Source: Nemertoderma westbladi (lineage: Eukaryota; Xenacoelomorpha; Nemertodermatida; Nemertodermatidae). From it: a DNA stretch of 64,000 nucleotides. The stretch lies in NCBI GenBank assembly GCA_032718475.1, contig JAUCBJ010006713.1, positions 36,899-100,898 of the forward strand, given 5' to 3'. The notes under the pieces were generated by a model. The model searched no databases. It saw only the letters and a list, made by a program, of their open reading frames with translations, and had not been told where the DNA came from. How positions within the stretch are numbered: the first letter of the stretch is position 1; each line of letters begins with the position of its first letter. Below are positions 27,986 to 38,979 of the stretch, piece by piece. The translations under genes were made by a program, and so were the position numbers.

Positions 27986-29490
27986 TATGGAGTATTAATT
28001 TCAAAGCCAGCTGCCATTTTATTAGCCCCTGATTTTTTATTATTGATAGTAACAATGTGTTGGCAAGCTGTATTTTTCGAGGTGTTTGTTATTATACATT
28101 TATTATAGGAAGGGATCTTGGGGTCTTAGCCTCGAATGATAAGTTTATTTTACCGAAAATAAATTATCTTTTATTGGCGCAATTGTAGGACTAATCCCAT
28201 CACATGCGTACTTTTAAACCGGGTAGTGTACAAATTTAGGAATCGATTAATGAGTAATGAATTTAAGGAGTAAATCTTAAATCTTGGAGAGATATGAGAT
28301 ATTAATTTCAAGAAGAATTACGCGATTCCTAAATTTGTACACTACCCGGTTAAAAAGTACGCATGTGATGGGATTAGTCCTACAATTGCGCCAATAAAAG
28401 ATAAGTTATTTTCAGTAAAATAAACTTATCATTCGAGGTTAAGACCCCTAGATCCCTTCCTATAATAAATGTATAATAACAAACACCTCGAAAAATACAG
28501 CTTGCCAACACATTCTTACTATCAATAATAAATTGGAATGGCAAACTTGGAGATAACGCTGATGATATCGACAAACCCACCGACGATGAATTTAAGGACC
28601 ATTTTGAGAGTCTTCTGTATAATCAAGGGGATAGCGTAGACGATATTGACACCTCACAGGCTCCAGTTATACCACTCCTGGATGACCCGATACAACCACA
28701 GGAAGTGGACGAGGCGATAAACTCAATAAAAGCGAACAAGGCAGCGCTAGGAATTTCATCACCTCTTTGGAAGGATCTACCAGTGAATATTGTGGTATTT
28801 ATTACATTTATCATACCATATCATATCATTACATATATATATTACATATCATATTGAATGCGATATTCATATTCGGATGCTTAGCGGCAGTTTGGGCATA
28901 TAGCTTATTTAGTATTTTGTATAAAAGAGGTGATCGTTTTAACTGTAACAATTACCGTGGAATCACGATTATGGACTCTCTAGCAAAGATTTATGACTAC
29001 GTTTTAGCGAACAGACTAGTGAGATGGTACAAACAGCCAAGAGCTCAAGCGGGCGGTCAAAAGGAGAGATCATGTTATGAACAGATACTCGCTCTACGCT
29101 TGGTTGTCGATTATGCTTACACCAAGAACAAAAAACTATTCATCATCTTCATCGACTTCAGTAAAGCCTATGATAGAGTCTCTAGGTCCTCTCTTATATC
29201 CAAGTTACTTTTTCTCGGTTGTGGATTTAATATGATTAACGCAATAAAGGCAATATATAGGACGACGTTTTTAATCCTTAGATCAATTGATATTGGTGCC
29301 GACAGCAGTTTGCGTCAAGGAGCGCCATCGAGTTTATTTCTATTCACTCTTTACATTGATGTCCTAGTCGCCATGTTTGATTCACTAACGTCTACTAACA
29401 CATACAGTACCTAGGAGCCTTGCATCTTCTCCTGTTCATGGACGATACTGCTATTTTAGCTGTATCTAGATCTAAAGTTATTTAGTTTCA

Positions 29491-30090
29491 CTAAGTTTAT
29501 ATTTCATAATATGTAATTTCAAACATTTAATGATAATAATGTCTTTTATCGGATATTAGTCAATAAACATATATATATATATATAATTTTTGTGGCGTTT
29601 CAACCACGTGTTCACTGAAAAATAGCGGTTTTGAAACATAAAGTCCAATTTCACCGATTTCAACTCGTCGAGTATGTACCATGTTTTTTATTTGAGATAT
29701 GCAGTCATCTGGGCAAAATATATTTAGCTTCAGAATCTTTTCTAATATCGCCAAATAACGTCGTCAATAACAGAACGTCGCCAAATTTTGTTAGTCCGAC
29801 AAAAAAACGCCCAAATTTGTCTAAAAGAGTAAATTATTGGTTGCAGAATAATATGATTCAACTAGAAAAGCCAGCAAGCTGGCTATAAGGAGACCGTCCA
29901 TAGACAAACGTTGTGTTAGTTGGGTCCCCCTTCATTCATTATCATCAACCTATAACTCAATTGAACGGTCCAGTGCTTACAATTCAATCAGCTGGCCTCC
30001 CACCTAACATAGCAGTGAGTAACCTTATAGATATTCCCATAGGATTCACTGGGAAGAGCTATTCAGCTGGCGAGGTAATACAAACTAACA
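29491..30090. other. LINE 3' flank and BEL/Pao left flank, no gene seen
   Basis: A TA microsatellite lies at 29570-29584. Two short open frames here (29631-29888 and 29913-30095) have no recognised domain; the second is cut by the LTR at 30096. Confidence 0.35.
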
Positions 30091-30095
30091 GTTGA

Positions 30096-31261
30096 TGTTC
30101 GCGCTTTCAGACCTTTGGCAGTTTAACCCGCCAAATTATGATGTCTTCTAGATAATAAATCACTTTTAGTCTATGACAAGTATTTAATTCACTACACTAG
30201 TCGAAACCAATCTGTGCGCGATCATTCACCCGCTGGATATACCCGGGAGATTGGGTTCGACGGCTTAATTTTATTGCTATGTAAGCCTAATGTATTATTC
30301 GACTGACAGTATTATATAATCTCTGACAATATTATTCACCTTCGGGAAATATTAACAGTTCCTTTAGGACGTGGCGCTCTATCTATACAAACAGAGTTAT
30401 GACTTAAACTACTCACAACGATATGGCTTAGTTATAATTCACATATATGGCGCATTCTTTAGGAAATGCTTCGTTATCAGTCTCACTCATACACAATGCT
30501 GCACAATACTGCACACTGATCTGCCGATCTTCACTGAATTTAGTTATATATAAAATGAACACGGACAGACTCATGTAGGTTCTATCAAATAACATTAGAT
30601 TCACTTCAAACCACTTTAACATAAGTCACAATCGTTATATGTAACCTTTCTCTCTTACCTTCGGTATATCAAGAATATTGGGTTTCGGGGTTATTTATCG
30701 TTATTCCAAATATAATAATTCATCAACCATATTATGAAGAACTGACAGTAAATAGCAGTATAACAATATAAAAGTATGCACAGTGATTCAGTGTGCGTTA
30801 AGTTCATTAGTTTGTGTTGGTTTGTTTTGTTATGATAACGGATATATGCCCTTTATAATTAAGCCTACTAGTGTTAGACTAAAACAGAAAAGCACAAAAT
30901 ATTTACAAGCCGTTCTCTCCTGGCTCAGGAAAGAAAGACCAACAACACTGAAAACTGATAAGAATAACCTTATTTACAAAGGCTTCCACCCAACACAGAG
31001 AAAGAGCATACAGATAGGAAAATTCAGTTCAGTAGATCTGTGATAGGTCGAAATCAAAATCAACTCAAATTCTATTGGCAGATACTTTCCCAAGCTGGTT
31101 GGACAATCAAACGTAGCCCAGATCCCTTCGCACAGCGAATCAGCCAATCAGCCGGTAGCTTGCGCTATTCGAGTTATAGATCCCTTTTTAGAGTATTCTA
31201 GCGACTGGGGGGAACTGGTTAGCAAGGCAAACGAATCAGTTATCCCACAAAAGCTTTTACA
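30096..31261 (-). repeat. 3' LTR of BEL/Pao element
   Basis: 1166 bp, nearly identical to 46508-47674. On the plus strand it starts TGTTCGCGCTTTC and ends AAAAGCTTTTACA. The adjoining internal sequence on the minus strand is CTGGGAGCGG, a weak polypurine tract. Visible differences from the other LTR include a missing G near 30886 and substitutions near 30376, 30508, 30538, 31203 and 31222. Confidence 0.97.
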
Positions 31262-31339
31262 CCGCTCCCAGAAAATGGGATTTAAGTCTATAAAATATAC
31301 AAAATCACAATTTCTAATATACATAAATACTCTAAACAG

Positions 31340-33115
31340 TTAGTCTTTCTTGCGCGGACGGCGTTTACGCAGTTTTTTAAAGCTAGCAAGAGTCCTTTTC
31401 TCTTTGGGGCGAGCCACTTTACGAGGAGGGCTGTAGCTCCTAGGCGAAGGGTGCAATATAATTGCATCAGAAGGCGCAGGGTTACGATCGGTATACCCGC
31501 CGGTCGAAGTACCTGGTTGATTAATATCAACCTCAGTGGAGCGAGGTCTAACGGCCTTTAGAGCGCGTCTCAGGACAGCAGCTCCTACGGGTACTTGACG
31601 GGTCGTCTGGACACTAGCGGTGGGTGGACCGTGAGTGGTGAGGAACTTTCTCGGTTTAATGGTTCTCTCCAGCTCGCGTTCTCGGGTTCGATATTCATAT
31701 GGTCGCCGAGATATTTCCTGTAGTTCAGGATGCGAGTTCACAAAGATGTCGCCATACTCAGGGTCCTGATGGATAAAATTGATCAGGTGATATGTGGTTA
31801 TATCATTAGGGTTAACGTTTCTAAGGTATTTCCTGACAAACTTGGTGGAAATACACTCACCAACACGCTTCATTAACTCGTAACTTGGTACGCGTGTTTT
31901 CTGTTCAATCGACGCGAATAGATAAGGATGGAATGCGTAAACTCCCTCGTAAGCTCGTCCAGGGTAATAGCGATGTCGGGATTCGCAATGTAAATCCGCG
32001 TTCGCTTCCCAAGCTCGGATGTATCGCAGGGTGATCATCTCGTCTACGCTCTCTAAATCGCGATTAAAGGGACAATTGTAACTTTCATGTCCTTTAAGTT
32101 GACAGTAGTGACATTGAGTCATAAATTGTGGGCAGACGACAAATATATGAGAGTTATTAAGCCGGCAATAAGCACAATATATTTCCATCATCGGTTGTTC
32201 GAGGAAATAGGAACAAGGCACGCTCGAGTCTAGAGGGGTGAAGTGGTCTCTCGATGCGCATAATCGACAACGTTTTCGAGAAACGTAGTTGGCGTGTCGA
32301 TAATCGTACGCTGTGAGACGCTGTGGGCCTTGATACCACTCTATGACATAATCATTGTCACTGCTCCGGGAAGTTGTAGGCTGAATCGCTTCTGATTCCA
32401 AGCACACTGGTTCATCCTCCAGTTGTATAGACGAAGTGGGTGCGTCTGTCTCAGTAAGTGGATCCACTGTCTGTATTTCCACGACAGAATAACCTGTAGG
32501 TATTCGGGGTCTTTGTATAACAGATGAATGTGAGTTCTGTATACAAACGTCTTGAAACACGGCAAATCCAGCGCTACTCAGTTTCTCCGCAGCTGAGTCT
32601 CTAAGACTGAGTTTGGTCAGCGCGCGGTCTTTGAACTGACTATCGACGTTACGGAACGGAGTCAGAAAGCGCCGGAAACATTCGAAACGTATGAACTTAT
32701 TATGTTCGTCTAACTTGGCGAGTTTAGTTCCAAGTATTAACGGGTGAGCGCGTATGGTACGACTGCACACATCGGCTAGCCAACCGGCAAGTGCTGCGTT
32801 TTCAAAGATCGTGTATATAGCTAAGGAAGGGCGAAGTGGAACACTCATAAAGCTATATACGGCACCAGGCGCAGTTAATGGTCCATCAAAATATAAACGA
32901 GAGTAATGATCTCCATATACTTGCTGGTAATTGGTAGGATTTCCAACTTTGAAATTCCATCCATATTCTTGAAAGGCAAGATGTCCGATGGATGTCCGTT
33001 GTACCTTAGTAATGTCGCTGGGTGTATTGGCATACATAGTGCGAAAGAAACCTCGGCCTTCGGCCCAAGGAGCAATCAGCTGAGTATCAACGAAAGGGTA
33101 TGGAATGTTCTCCAT
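31340..33115 (-). CDS. Novel zinc-knuckle protein in the env position of BEL/Pao
   Basis: A 591-codon intact frame lies between pol and the 3' LTR. I do not recognise residues 1-270. Three Cys/His clusters follow: C283-C286-H291-C301, C314-C317-H323-C328, and C335-C338-H343-C348. The last is a perfect C-x2-C-x4-H-x4-C retroviral-type zinc knuckle. The C terminus (about 566-591) is strongly basic and could bind nucleic acid or act as a nuclear localisation signal. There is no signal peptide, transmembrane segment or furin-like site, so it is not an envelope protein. Single-stranded nucleic-acid binding is my inference from the knuckles; it could be a duplicated Gag or a captured host gene. Confidence 0.75.
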   Translation of the reverse strand: MENIPYPFVDTQLIAPWAEGRGFFRTMYANTPSDITKVQRTSIGHLAFQEYGWNFKVGNPTNYQQVYGDHYSRLYFDGPLTAPGAVYSFMSVPLRPSLAIYTIFENAALAGWLADVCSRTIRAHPLILGTKLAKLDEHNKFIRFECFRRFLTPFRNVDSQFKDRALTKLSLRDSAAEKLSSAGFAVFQDVCIQNSHSSVIQRPRIPTGYSVVEIQTVDPLTETDAPTSSIQLEDEPVCLESEAIQPTTSRSSDNDYVIEWYQGPQRLTAYDYRHANYVSRKRCRLCASRDHFTPLDSSVPCSYFLEQPMMEIYCAYCRLNNSHIFVVCPQFMTQCHYCQLKGHESYNCPFNRDLESVDEMITLRYIRAWEANADLHCESRHRYYPGRAYEGVYAFHPYLFASIEQKTRVPSYELMKRVGECISTKFVRKYLRNVNPNDITTYHLINFIHQDPEYGDIFVNSHPELQEISRRPYEYRTRERELERTIKPRKFLTTHGPPTASVQTTRQVPVGAAVLRRALKAVRPRSTEVDINQPGTSTGGYTDRNPAPSDAIILHPSPRSYSPPRKVARPKEKRTLASFKKLRKRRPRKKD

Positions 33116-34034
33116 ATTCCTGTTGTATGCCTAATATGTTCTCCGACAGCGATGGTAGAGCAGAGGAAAAAACTATTTCGCATTCTAAATATTCAGAAAT
33201 ACGATCTCAGTAGGAGCATTGTTACATTCGAGGACTATCTCCAACTGAAGTTATCCCCAGTGCGGTGAGGGAACAACCAGTTCAATGCCTCAGTTGTTCT
33301 ACAGATTATAAGATTTATATCTCCAATCATTGAGGGAGGTGAACAACCAGATTTATGACACACAATGGTACCAGTTGTTCACCTACTAACTGCGTGTCCT
33401 TTCAGTCCTTGTATCACGGTTGTGGATTTAAGGAAATCCCAGGTGGTTGATTATCTAATCAACAACGAGAGGGTGGAAGTTGATATCATAAATATCAACA
33501 GAATGACACATGGACAGGAGGTGCGGACACCAATATTAGCATACAAATAAACGGTAAGGGGGTGGAGGTTGATATCATAAATATCAACAGAATAAGACAT
33601 GGACAGGAGGTGCGGACACCAATATTAGCATCCAGATTAACAGTAAGGGATGGGATGTTTAGTGCTCGTTTCCCGAAGCTCCGAGCACGTTGGGAAGAGA
33701 AGGTGGGATGAAATATGTCGTATCTTTAGTAACAACATATAAGAGGGTAAGAGGAGTAGAGAGGAGGGAGGATATACGATAGTATCCATAAGATACCACA
33801 ATGGATGTGTTTTCCGTCACATCATCATTCATTCCTGCCTTTTAATTGTGACACTGATCACAATAATTACAGGAAAACGATGAAGGAAGGGAAAGTTACA
33901 GCCTCCCGAAGGAGACTGCCCGAGAGCACCCGTGCCCCGGGGAAAACTATTCACATTATGGACCCTGGACATTAACCCATGTCTCTTTTCCAGTGGTTCT
34001 CCTTTATTTGTTCGCATCAACCTTCTTCCACGTT
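33116..34034. other. Inter-ORF region with 91-bp tandem duplication
   Basis: No coding region is supported. Two ~91-bp direct copies at 33470-33557 and 33561-33650 each contain the palindrome GTTGATATCATAAATATCAAC, given here by position 33479-33499 and 33570-33590. GAACAACCAG repeats lie at 33271 and 33340. These could form RNA hairpins in the element transcript. Confidence 0.5.
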
Positions 34035-34412
34035 CTATCCTTCGAGTTGATTTCGAATAGAGTTCTCGTGTTCTATTCTCGATTTGTCGTTTCGACTCCG
34101 CTGGGTATGATATTTAAATAAAACCATTTCCCTTTCGGTGTCGACATCGTCGGTGTCGTGTAAATCAATAGGATGACCAGTAGTCAAGAAGTCCATATAC
34201 GTACCATTACGATGCGTATAGCGAGCAGTGAATTTTCTATAGTCCAATTCACGCGTAAGTTGCTCCTGGGACATTGGCGGTTCGATATAACGACCATCGT
34301 CCTCCGTAGTAGTTGGATCAGCGTCGCCGCGTATCAAGCTATCGACAAACGCTTGTAAAGGTAGAATATATCTCTCCCTGATACCAAGATCATCTTCTAT
34401 TAATTCAGTCAT
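34035..34412 (-). CDS. Small acidic ORF of BEL/Pao element
   Basis: A 125-codon frame with start MTELIEDDLGIRERYILPLQ. It is rich in D, E, R and T, has no membrane segment or zinc motif, and no known relative is recognised. It lies 1.65 kb after integrase and 0.9 kb before the zinc-knuckle ORF. It could be a separate protein from a spliced transcript, or a leader exon for the downstream ORF. Whether it is translated is unknown. Confidence 0.45.
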   Translation of the reverse strand: MTELIEDDLGIRERYILPLQAFVDSLIRGDADPTTTEDDGRYIEPPMSQEQLTRELDYRKFTARYTHRNGTYMDFLTTGHPIDLHDTDDVDTEREMVLFKYHTQRSRNDKSRIEHENSIRNQLEG

Positions 34413-36062
34413 ATCTGCTATACGAGTTCACCAATATTATAATGAGTTTATATATTTATTAGGCGAGCGGGCGTCGCTGCCTACTTCTCCCTTGCCCCCG
34501 GACAGTATGAGATTCTCAGCGCCGATGTACCGCTGTCGCTATACTTTCGCCAACGACGTAGCCGTACAACGACAACGATAACCGGCACAAGTCACTCAAC
34601 TGTCCGTCCCAAAGGCTTAGATGTACTTCAGGTTTTCCTTGGAGAGTTAGGTTACTTTTACGATTGCGACTAGCTACTGTAAACACACTTTAGCAGTAAC
34701 ATTCACCTATAAACTCACAAATACCACACAACTGGTCACAACTACACACATTCGGGCCATTTGTCCGTTAGTCAATGCCTTCCAGAATGTCACTGTATTA
34801 TTATGTATCCTTGGATACTAGCAGTGCGCTATTTATTCCCTATGCTATTCAATGGGACAAGCTTTCTATTGTTCTTTTAACTCAATTCTAATTCTAGCGT
34901 GGTTGTTGCTATGGTGACATTATGCAAAGCTAGCGGTAGAATTAGGGTAATTCCAATGCATACAGATCTGGGATGTTATTTAATAGTATTCTTTAATAGT
35001 CAATGTTCTGTTTTATACATGACTTTATGAATTTTATCGGCTATTGACTATGTTTGGGAGACTTTCGCACACTCATATGCATAATAAGATAAATCTCCGC
35101 TCCCTTGATCTATTAATTAATGGAATTTTGGGAATGTTATAAATTGCGTAAAAATGGCAATTTATTAAATTCATTAAAAGGCATGAATTTAAATTTATTC
35201 CCTGAAATTTTATTATTTGATAATTAAATGGACATATTTTGATTCTAGAACATGTCTGGGGACACAAGATCCTTAATTCTATGACAATTGTCTTTTTAAG
35301 AATATCGGTAAATGCTACGATATCTTAATTGACTAGAATTGTTGAAGGATCTGAATTTTACAGATTTTGATTTATTAGATTTGCAAATATTAAATAATTA
35401 ATATTTGAGATGGGCACCGATTTATTCCAGAACTTGTCTGGGGACGTTAACCACTGATTCTAGAATTTGTCTTTCAAGTATATCGGTGGGTGCCGCGATA
35501 TCTTAATCGACTAGAATTACAGATGGTCAAAGGGTTTAACAGATTTATTTTGCGTTATACGCTACTGTTAAAGGGACATCACGCTACTATATGTATTATT
35601 TAATATACGGTATGAGAGCAATATCGCACGAAGCAATGTCAGTGTGAAGAGGCAAGTCGTTTCCAAGGTCTACCCAGAGCTTGGTTTAGCCGAGACACGA
35701 GGATCTGAACTTTGCATTCCTAATACTCTGCCTACCAATAATACTTAAATATAGTAGTGGCTTTATTGTACTTTAATAAGTACGGACATTTCATCTTACT
35801 GTAGTTACGTATTTATAATATAATACGGACAGTAAGGAAAGAGAAAAAGAATTATTTCTCGCCGTCGCACTAAATATAATATAAGTAATTACGTACGCAA
35901 TGAACACGAACATATTGCACTATTCTACTAAATAATCGCTAAATAATATTCTACTAAATTAAATAAAACGATTATAATAAAATTACATAGTAATACATAC
36001 ATAAATATAAAAATAATAAAATAATATAAAATAATAGAGTCACACGCCCACTCCGAACGATA
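34413..36062. other. Non-coding gap after integrase with ~95-bp repeat pair
   Basis: No coding frame is supported in 1.65 kb. Two imperfect direct copies (35249-35342 and 35432-35522) share GTCTGGGGAC, ATATCGGT and TGCYRCGATATCTTAAT blocks, spaced about 183 bp. Confidence 0.5.
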
Positions 36063-38975
36063 TTAAGTTGGGGAGCCCCTAGATGTCGGTTGGATTAGGG
36101 AAGTGGTCGTGGGAAGAGTTTCTTGCCTTCCATAGTTTCCGGAGAGCTCTCTGTCTCTTTCCAGTAAACATAAACGACCCACTGGGCGATTGAGCTGTTG
36201 AGTCTCAAAGACTATCCCTGGTTTCTTAAAGTTACGCCGCATTACGACGAGCTCTACTGATCGCACCAAACCATCGCTCGAGATATGAGTCTCGATGATA
36301 CGTCCTGTTTGCCATCGCTTACGTGGGAGATCGGGGTCCACAATAAGCACCATGTCTCCAGCGCTGACGTTTTCTTGCTGCGCAAACCACTTAGTTCGAA
36401 GTTGTAGAGTGGGCAGGTAATGTTTCTCGAAATGGTCAGCGAAACGACGGGATAGCAACTGCATAAGTTGCCAGGTTCGACGGCAGTACTCGTCTCCGTC
36501 TGTGATCTCCGATCGTGGGAGCATGGCTACGGGCTTCTTCAGTAGAAAGTGCGCGGGTGTTAGCGCTTCCAGGGAATCAGGATTTGAAGAGACTGGCATA
36601 AGCGGTCTTTCGTTGAGATAGGCGGCGATTTCCTCCATTAACGTCCGCAATAGTTCGTCGGTGAGATAAGCGCGACAAGGCACAATAAAGTGGAACGCAG
36701 TCTTCACGCTCCTAATCAATCTCTCCCAACTTCCTCCCCACCAAGGGGCGTCGGCGGCGTTGAAGGTCCAGCTAGACGCTGTTATCCTTAGCTGATCGTC
36801 CACCTGTCTTTTGTTCCAGTCCTTTACGTAAGCTTGAATTTCGTTGTTGGCGCCAATGAAGTTCGTTCCCTTATCCGATCTCATCGTGTTACTGGTTCCG
36901 AAGCGAGCGATCTGTCGTCGTAAACTCAACACGAAGCTGTTGGTGGATAGATCGTTTACCATATCGAGATGGATAGCTCTACAAGTCATACAAACGAAGA
37001 TGACACACCATCTCTTGACTATAGTCCGGGCACGATATACTTCAATAGGGCCAAATAAATCCACACCGGTATTAGTAAAGGGTGGTTCATAGAAGCTTAC
37101 TCTTTCCCTAGGTAATTCTGCCTCTCGCTGTGTCAAAGGCCTACTGAATGCTTTCCTACAGGGTATGCAGTTCCTAAGAACTTGGTTCAGAGCCCTACGG
37201 GGTTTATAAAAATAGTAGCGAGTTCGAATTTCGCTCAGAACTCGTTCTCTACCAGCATGGTACAGTTTGCTATGAACATCTACAATCATCTTGATTTGTA
37301 TGTCAAGATTTCTAATGAGTATGGGAAATTTAGTGTCAAAGGATAATGGGGCGTTGGTCAGCCTACCTCCAACACGTATTAACCCATCTATCATGGTACT
37401 AGAGAAGCGATCCCTTAAGCGCATCTGTGGATTTCTTAACAACAGGAAATACTTATCGGAATCCTCATAACATTGTAGGAGTCTCAGCATCTGTTTGTTG
37501 GTTTCATCATGCTCCTGGTAACTGATCTTCTCCTTTAGAAACCTGTCGGATATCTTGTATTGGGGAAGGTCTTTAACAACATGGACTCGTGCAGATGTTG
37601 ATGGAGCATCATCACTATTGGTCTTTGTCCCGGAGTAACGATGATGAAAACATCGTTTTAAATAGGTGACGGCTTTACAGAGCCGATTCCAGGAGCTGTA
37701 GTGACGTATCGCTCTCTGCAAGAGGGGTGAGAGTCCTTGCGCGATATCTGGTATTCCAGATTTCCAATCCTTGTCACGGATTTCCAAGACTTCTTTAGTC
37801 GTGGCGGTGGGTTTCTGATCCAAAGCATCCTCTCCGGAAGTAAATAATACAGATAGATCAACCGCAGGTTTAAACAACTTCGATTTACTCGCTCGAGTTT
37901 TGGGTTTAACTTTCTCCGCTCCCTTGGCCTGTCTGATTTCTGCTGTTGTGAGATGGGGAGGCCATTCTTCTTCTTCTCTGTAGAGAAAGTCAGGTCCTCC
38001 TAACCATTCGGGAGTATTTACCAATTCCTTTGGAGTCGCTCCCCTGGAAGCGATGTCTGCTGGATTAATCGTTCCGGGGCAATGTCTCCATTGATCCATC
38101 GTCGTGCGACTAAGTATGATGGCTACTCTGTTGGTAACGAAGACGCTGAACTGACAGACTTCATTGGTTATATACTCTAACACGAGTAAAGCGTCGGTCC
38201 AATAGACAGTTTTCTCTAATGGATAGTCAATCTGTTCTGTTACATTCCGGCCGATGGCTGTAGCGTATAGAGCCGCTTTTAACTCCGCTCGAGGAACTTT
38301 CAACTTGTTGTTGATTAATGCCTTAGAAGTAACCAAGGCGACTTTGATTCCATCCGGAGTTTCCACTCTTAGGTAGGCTACTATACCTATTCCCATATCG
38401 CTGGCGTCTCCAAACACATGGAGTTGATAGGAATACGTAGGGAGAACATGACCAAAATATGAACGGGAAATTATAAAATCCTCGATAGCCGGCAGAGAAT
38501 CTTCCCATTCCATCCACTTCTTCAATAATTCTCCCTTAAGTGGATCGTCCCATGAGTGGTTTTCAAGCCACATTTGTTGTACCAAACTACGAGCAATCAA
38601 TATAACTGGGCTAATAAATCCCAATGGATCGAAATAAGTGCTCAGTATACTTAAGCAAATCCGTTTGGTTCGAACTGGATTATCTCGCTGTTTTAGCTGG
38701 AAAAACAGGATATCTCGCTCTGTGTCCCATTTCAAGCCGAGTGTCTTGGTTTCTGGCAGATCATCTTTGATCAAATCGAGATCTTTCGCTCCTCGATCTT
38801 CCGCAGGGATCGACTCCAGAAACTCACGGGAGTTGCTGGTGAATTTCGTTAATCGAAACCCACCTCTTTTTAAGCACTCTACCGTTCCTTTAGCGACCTC
38901 AATGGCTTCCTCAACTGATGGGAGGGACTTCAGATTGTCGTCCATATATATGTCTCTCTTGATGTTGTCGATCAC
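36063..38975 (-). CDS. BEL/Pao Pol: RT end, RNase H, integrase, DUF5641
   Basis: A 970-codon frame that takes over from the gag-pro-RT frame. It opens at a GTG that is not a true start; the frame is entered from upstream. Near its start is the RT catalytic box YMDD. The RNase H/Peptidase_A17 region shows its acidic residues in FGDASD, PRAELKAA and WTDALL (about 190-270). Integrase has an H-x4-H...C-x2-C zinc site (about 575-615, HSKLYHAGR ... CIPC). The D-D-E core follows (GVDLFGP, SDKGTNF, GGSWERLI). A DUF5641-like C-terminal domain (VDPDLPRKRW) closes it. This is the complete 3' half of a BEL/Pao polyprotein, with all catalytic acids visible. Confidence 0.93.
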   Translation of the reverse strand: MIDNIKRDIYMDDNLKSLPSVEEAIEVAKGTVECLKRGGFRLTKFTSNSREFLESIPAEDRGAKDLDLIKDDLPETKTLGLKWDTERDILFFQLKQRDNPVRTKRICLSILSTYFDPLGFISPVILIARSLVQQMWLENHSWDDPLKGELLKKWMEWEDSLPAIEDFIISRSYFGHVLPTYSYQLHVFGDASDMGIGIVAYLRVETPDGIKVALVTSKALINNKLKVPRAELKAALYATAIGRNVTEQIDYPLEKTVYWTDALLVLEYITNEVCQFSVFVTNRVAIILSRTTMDQWRHCPGTINPADIASRGATPKELVNTPEWLGGPDFLYREEEEWPPHLTTAEIRQAKGAEKVKPKTRASKSKLFKPAVDLSVLFTSGEDALDQKPTATTKEVLEIRDKDWKSGIPDIAQGLSPLLQRAIRHYSSWNRLCKAVTYLKRCFHHRYSGTKTNSDDAPSTSARVHVVKDLPQYKISDRFLKEKISYQEHDETNKQMLRLLQCYEDSDKYFLLLRNPQMRLRDRFSSTMIDGLIRVGGRLTNAPLSFDTKFPILIRNLDIQIKMIVDVHSKLYHAGRERVLSEIRTRYYFYKPRRALNQVLRNCIPCRKAFSRPLTQREAELPRERVSFYEPPFTNTGVDLFGPIEVYRARTIVKRWCVIFVCMTCRAIHLDMVNDLSTNSFVLSLRRQIARFGTSNTMRSDKGTNFIGANNEIQAYVKDWNKRQVDDQLRITASSWTFNAADAPWWGGSWERLIRSVKTAFHFIVPCRAYLTDELLRTLMEEIAAYLNERPLMPVSSNPDSLEALTPAHFLLKKPVAMLPRSEITDGDEYCRRTWQLMQLLSRRFADHFEKHYLPTLQLRTKWFAQQENVSAGDMVLIVDPDLPRKRWQTGRIIETHISSDGLVRSVELVVMRRNFKKPGIVFETQQLNRPVGRLCLLERDRELSGNYGRQETLPTTTSLIQPTSRGSPT

Positions 38976-38979
38976 TTCC

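Larger units (their letters stand above)
27684..28527 (-). mobile_element. Retrozyme/SINE-like insertion with hammerhead ribozyme
   Basis: An 844-bp insertion inside the LINE RT frame, flanked by a perfect 12-bp duplication ATAAATTGGAAT (27672-27683 and 28528-28539). Removing it restores the LINE frame. It contains a ~160-bp body in three copies: two direct (27684-27840 and 28093-28250, minus orientation, ~410-bp period) and one inverted (28310-28480). The second and third copies are arms of a larger inverted repeat (about 28031-28250 against 28310-28530). Between the direct copies lie a hammerhead motif and a tRNA-like module. The variable-length target duplication and direct-plus-inverted layout recall Penelope-like elements and metazoan retrozymes; the tRNA part recalls SINEs. 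No protein is encoded. Confidence 0.75.
26396..29490 (+). mobile_element. Degraded LINE (non-LTR retrotransposon) with endonuclease and RT
   Basis: A short 67-codon frame (26396-26599) resembles the end of LINE ORF1. The apurinic-type endonuclease starts near 26689 (ILSWNIGGVREK), continues through VFGDLNAR (27064) and reaches the catalytic SDHAPLE block (27271-27291) over several frames. The RT part is split by an 844-bp insertion at 27684-28527. It resumes at 28540 and shows NCNNYRGITI (28942), the first catalytic aspartate in FIDFSKAYDRV (29150), RQGAPSS (29310) and a frame-shifted FMDDTA box (29438). Several stops and a G17 run (26845-26861) show it is dead. Confidence 0.85.

Noticed and set aside
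31340-33115. Envelope protein
   Set aside because: No signal peptide, transmembrane helix or cleavage site; three Cys/His zinc clusters and a basic tail instead.
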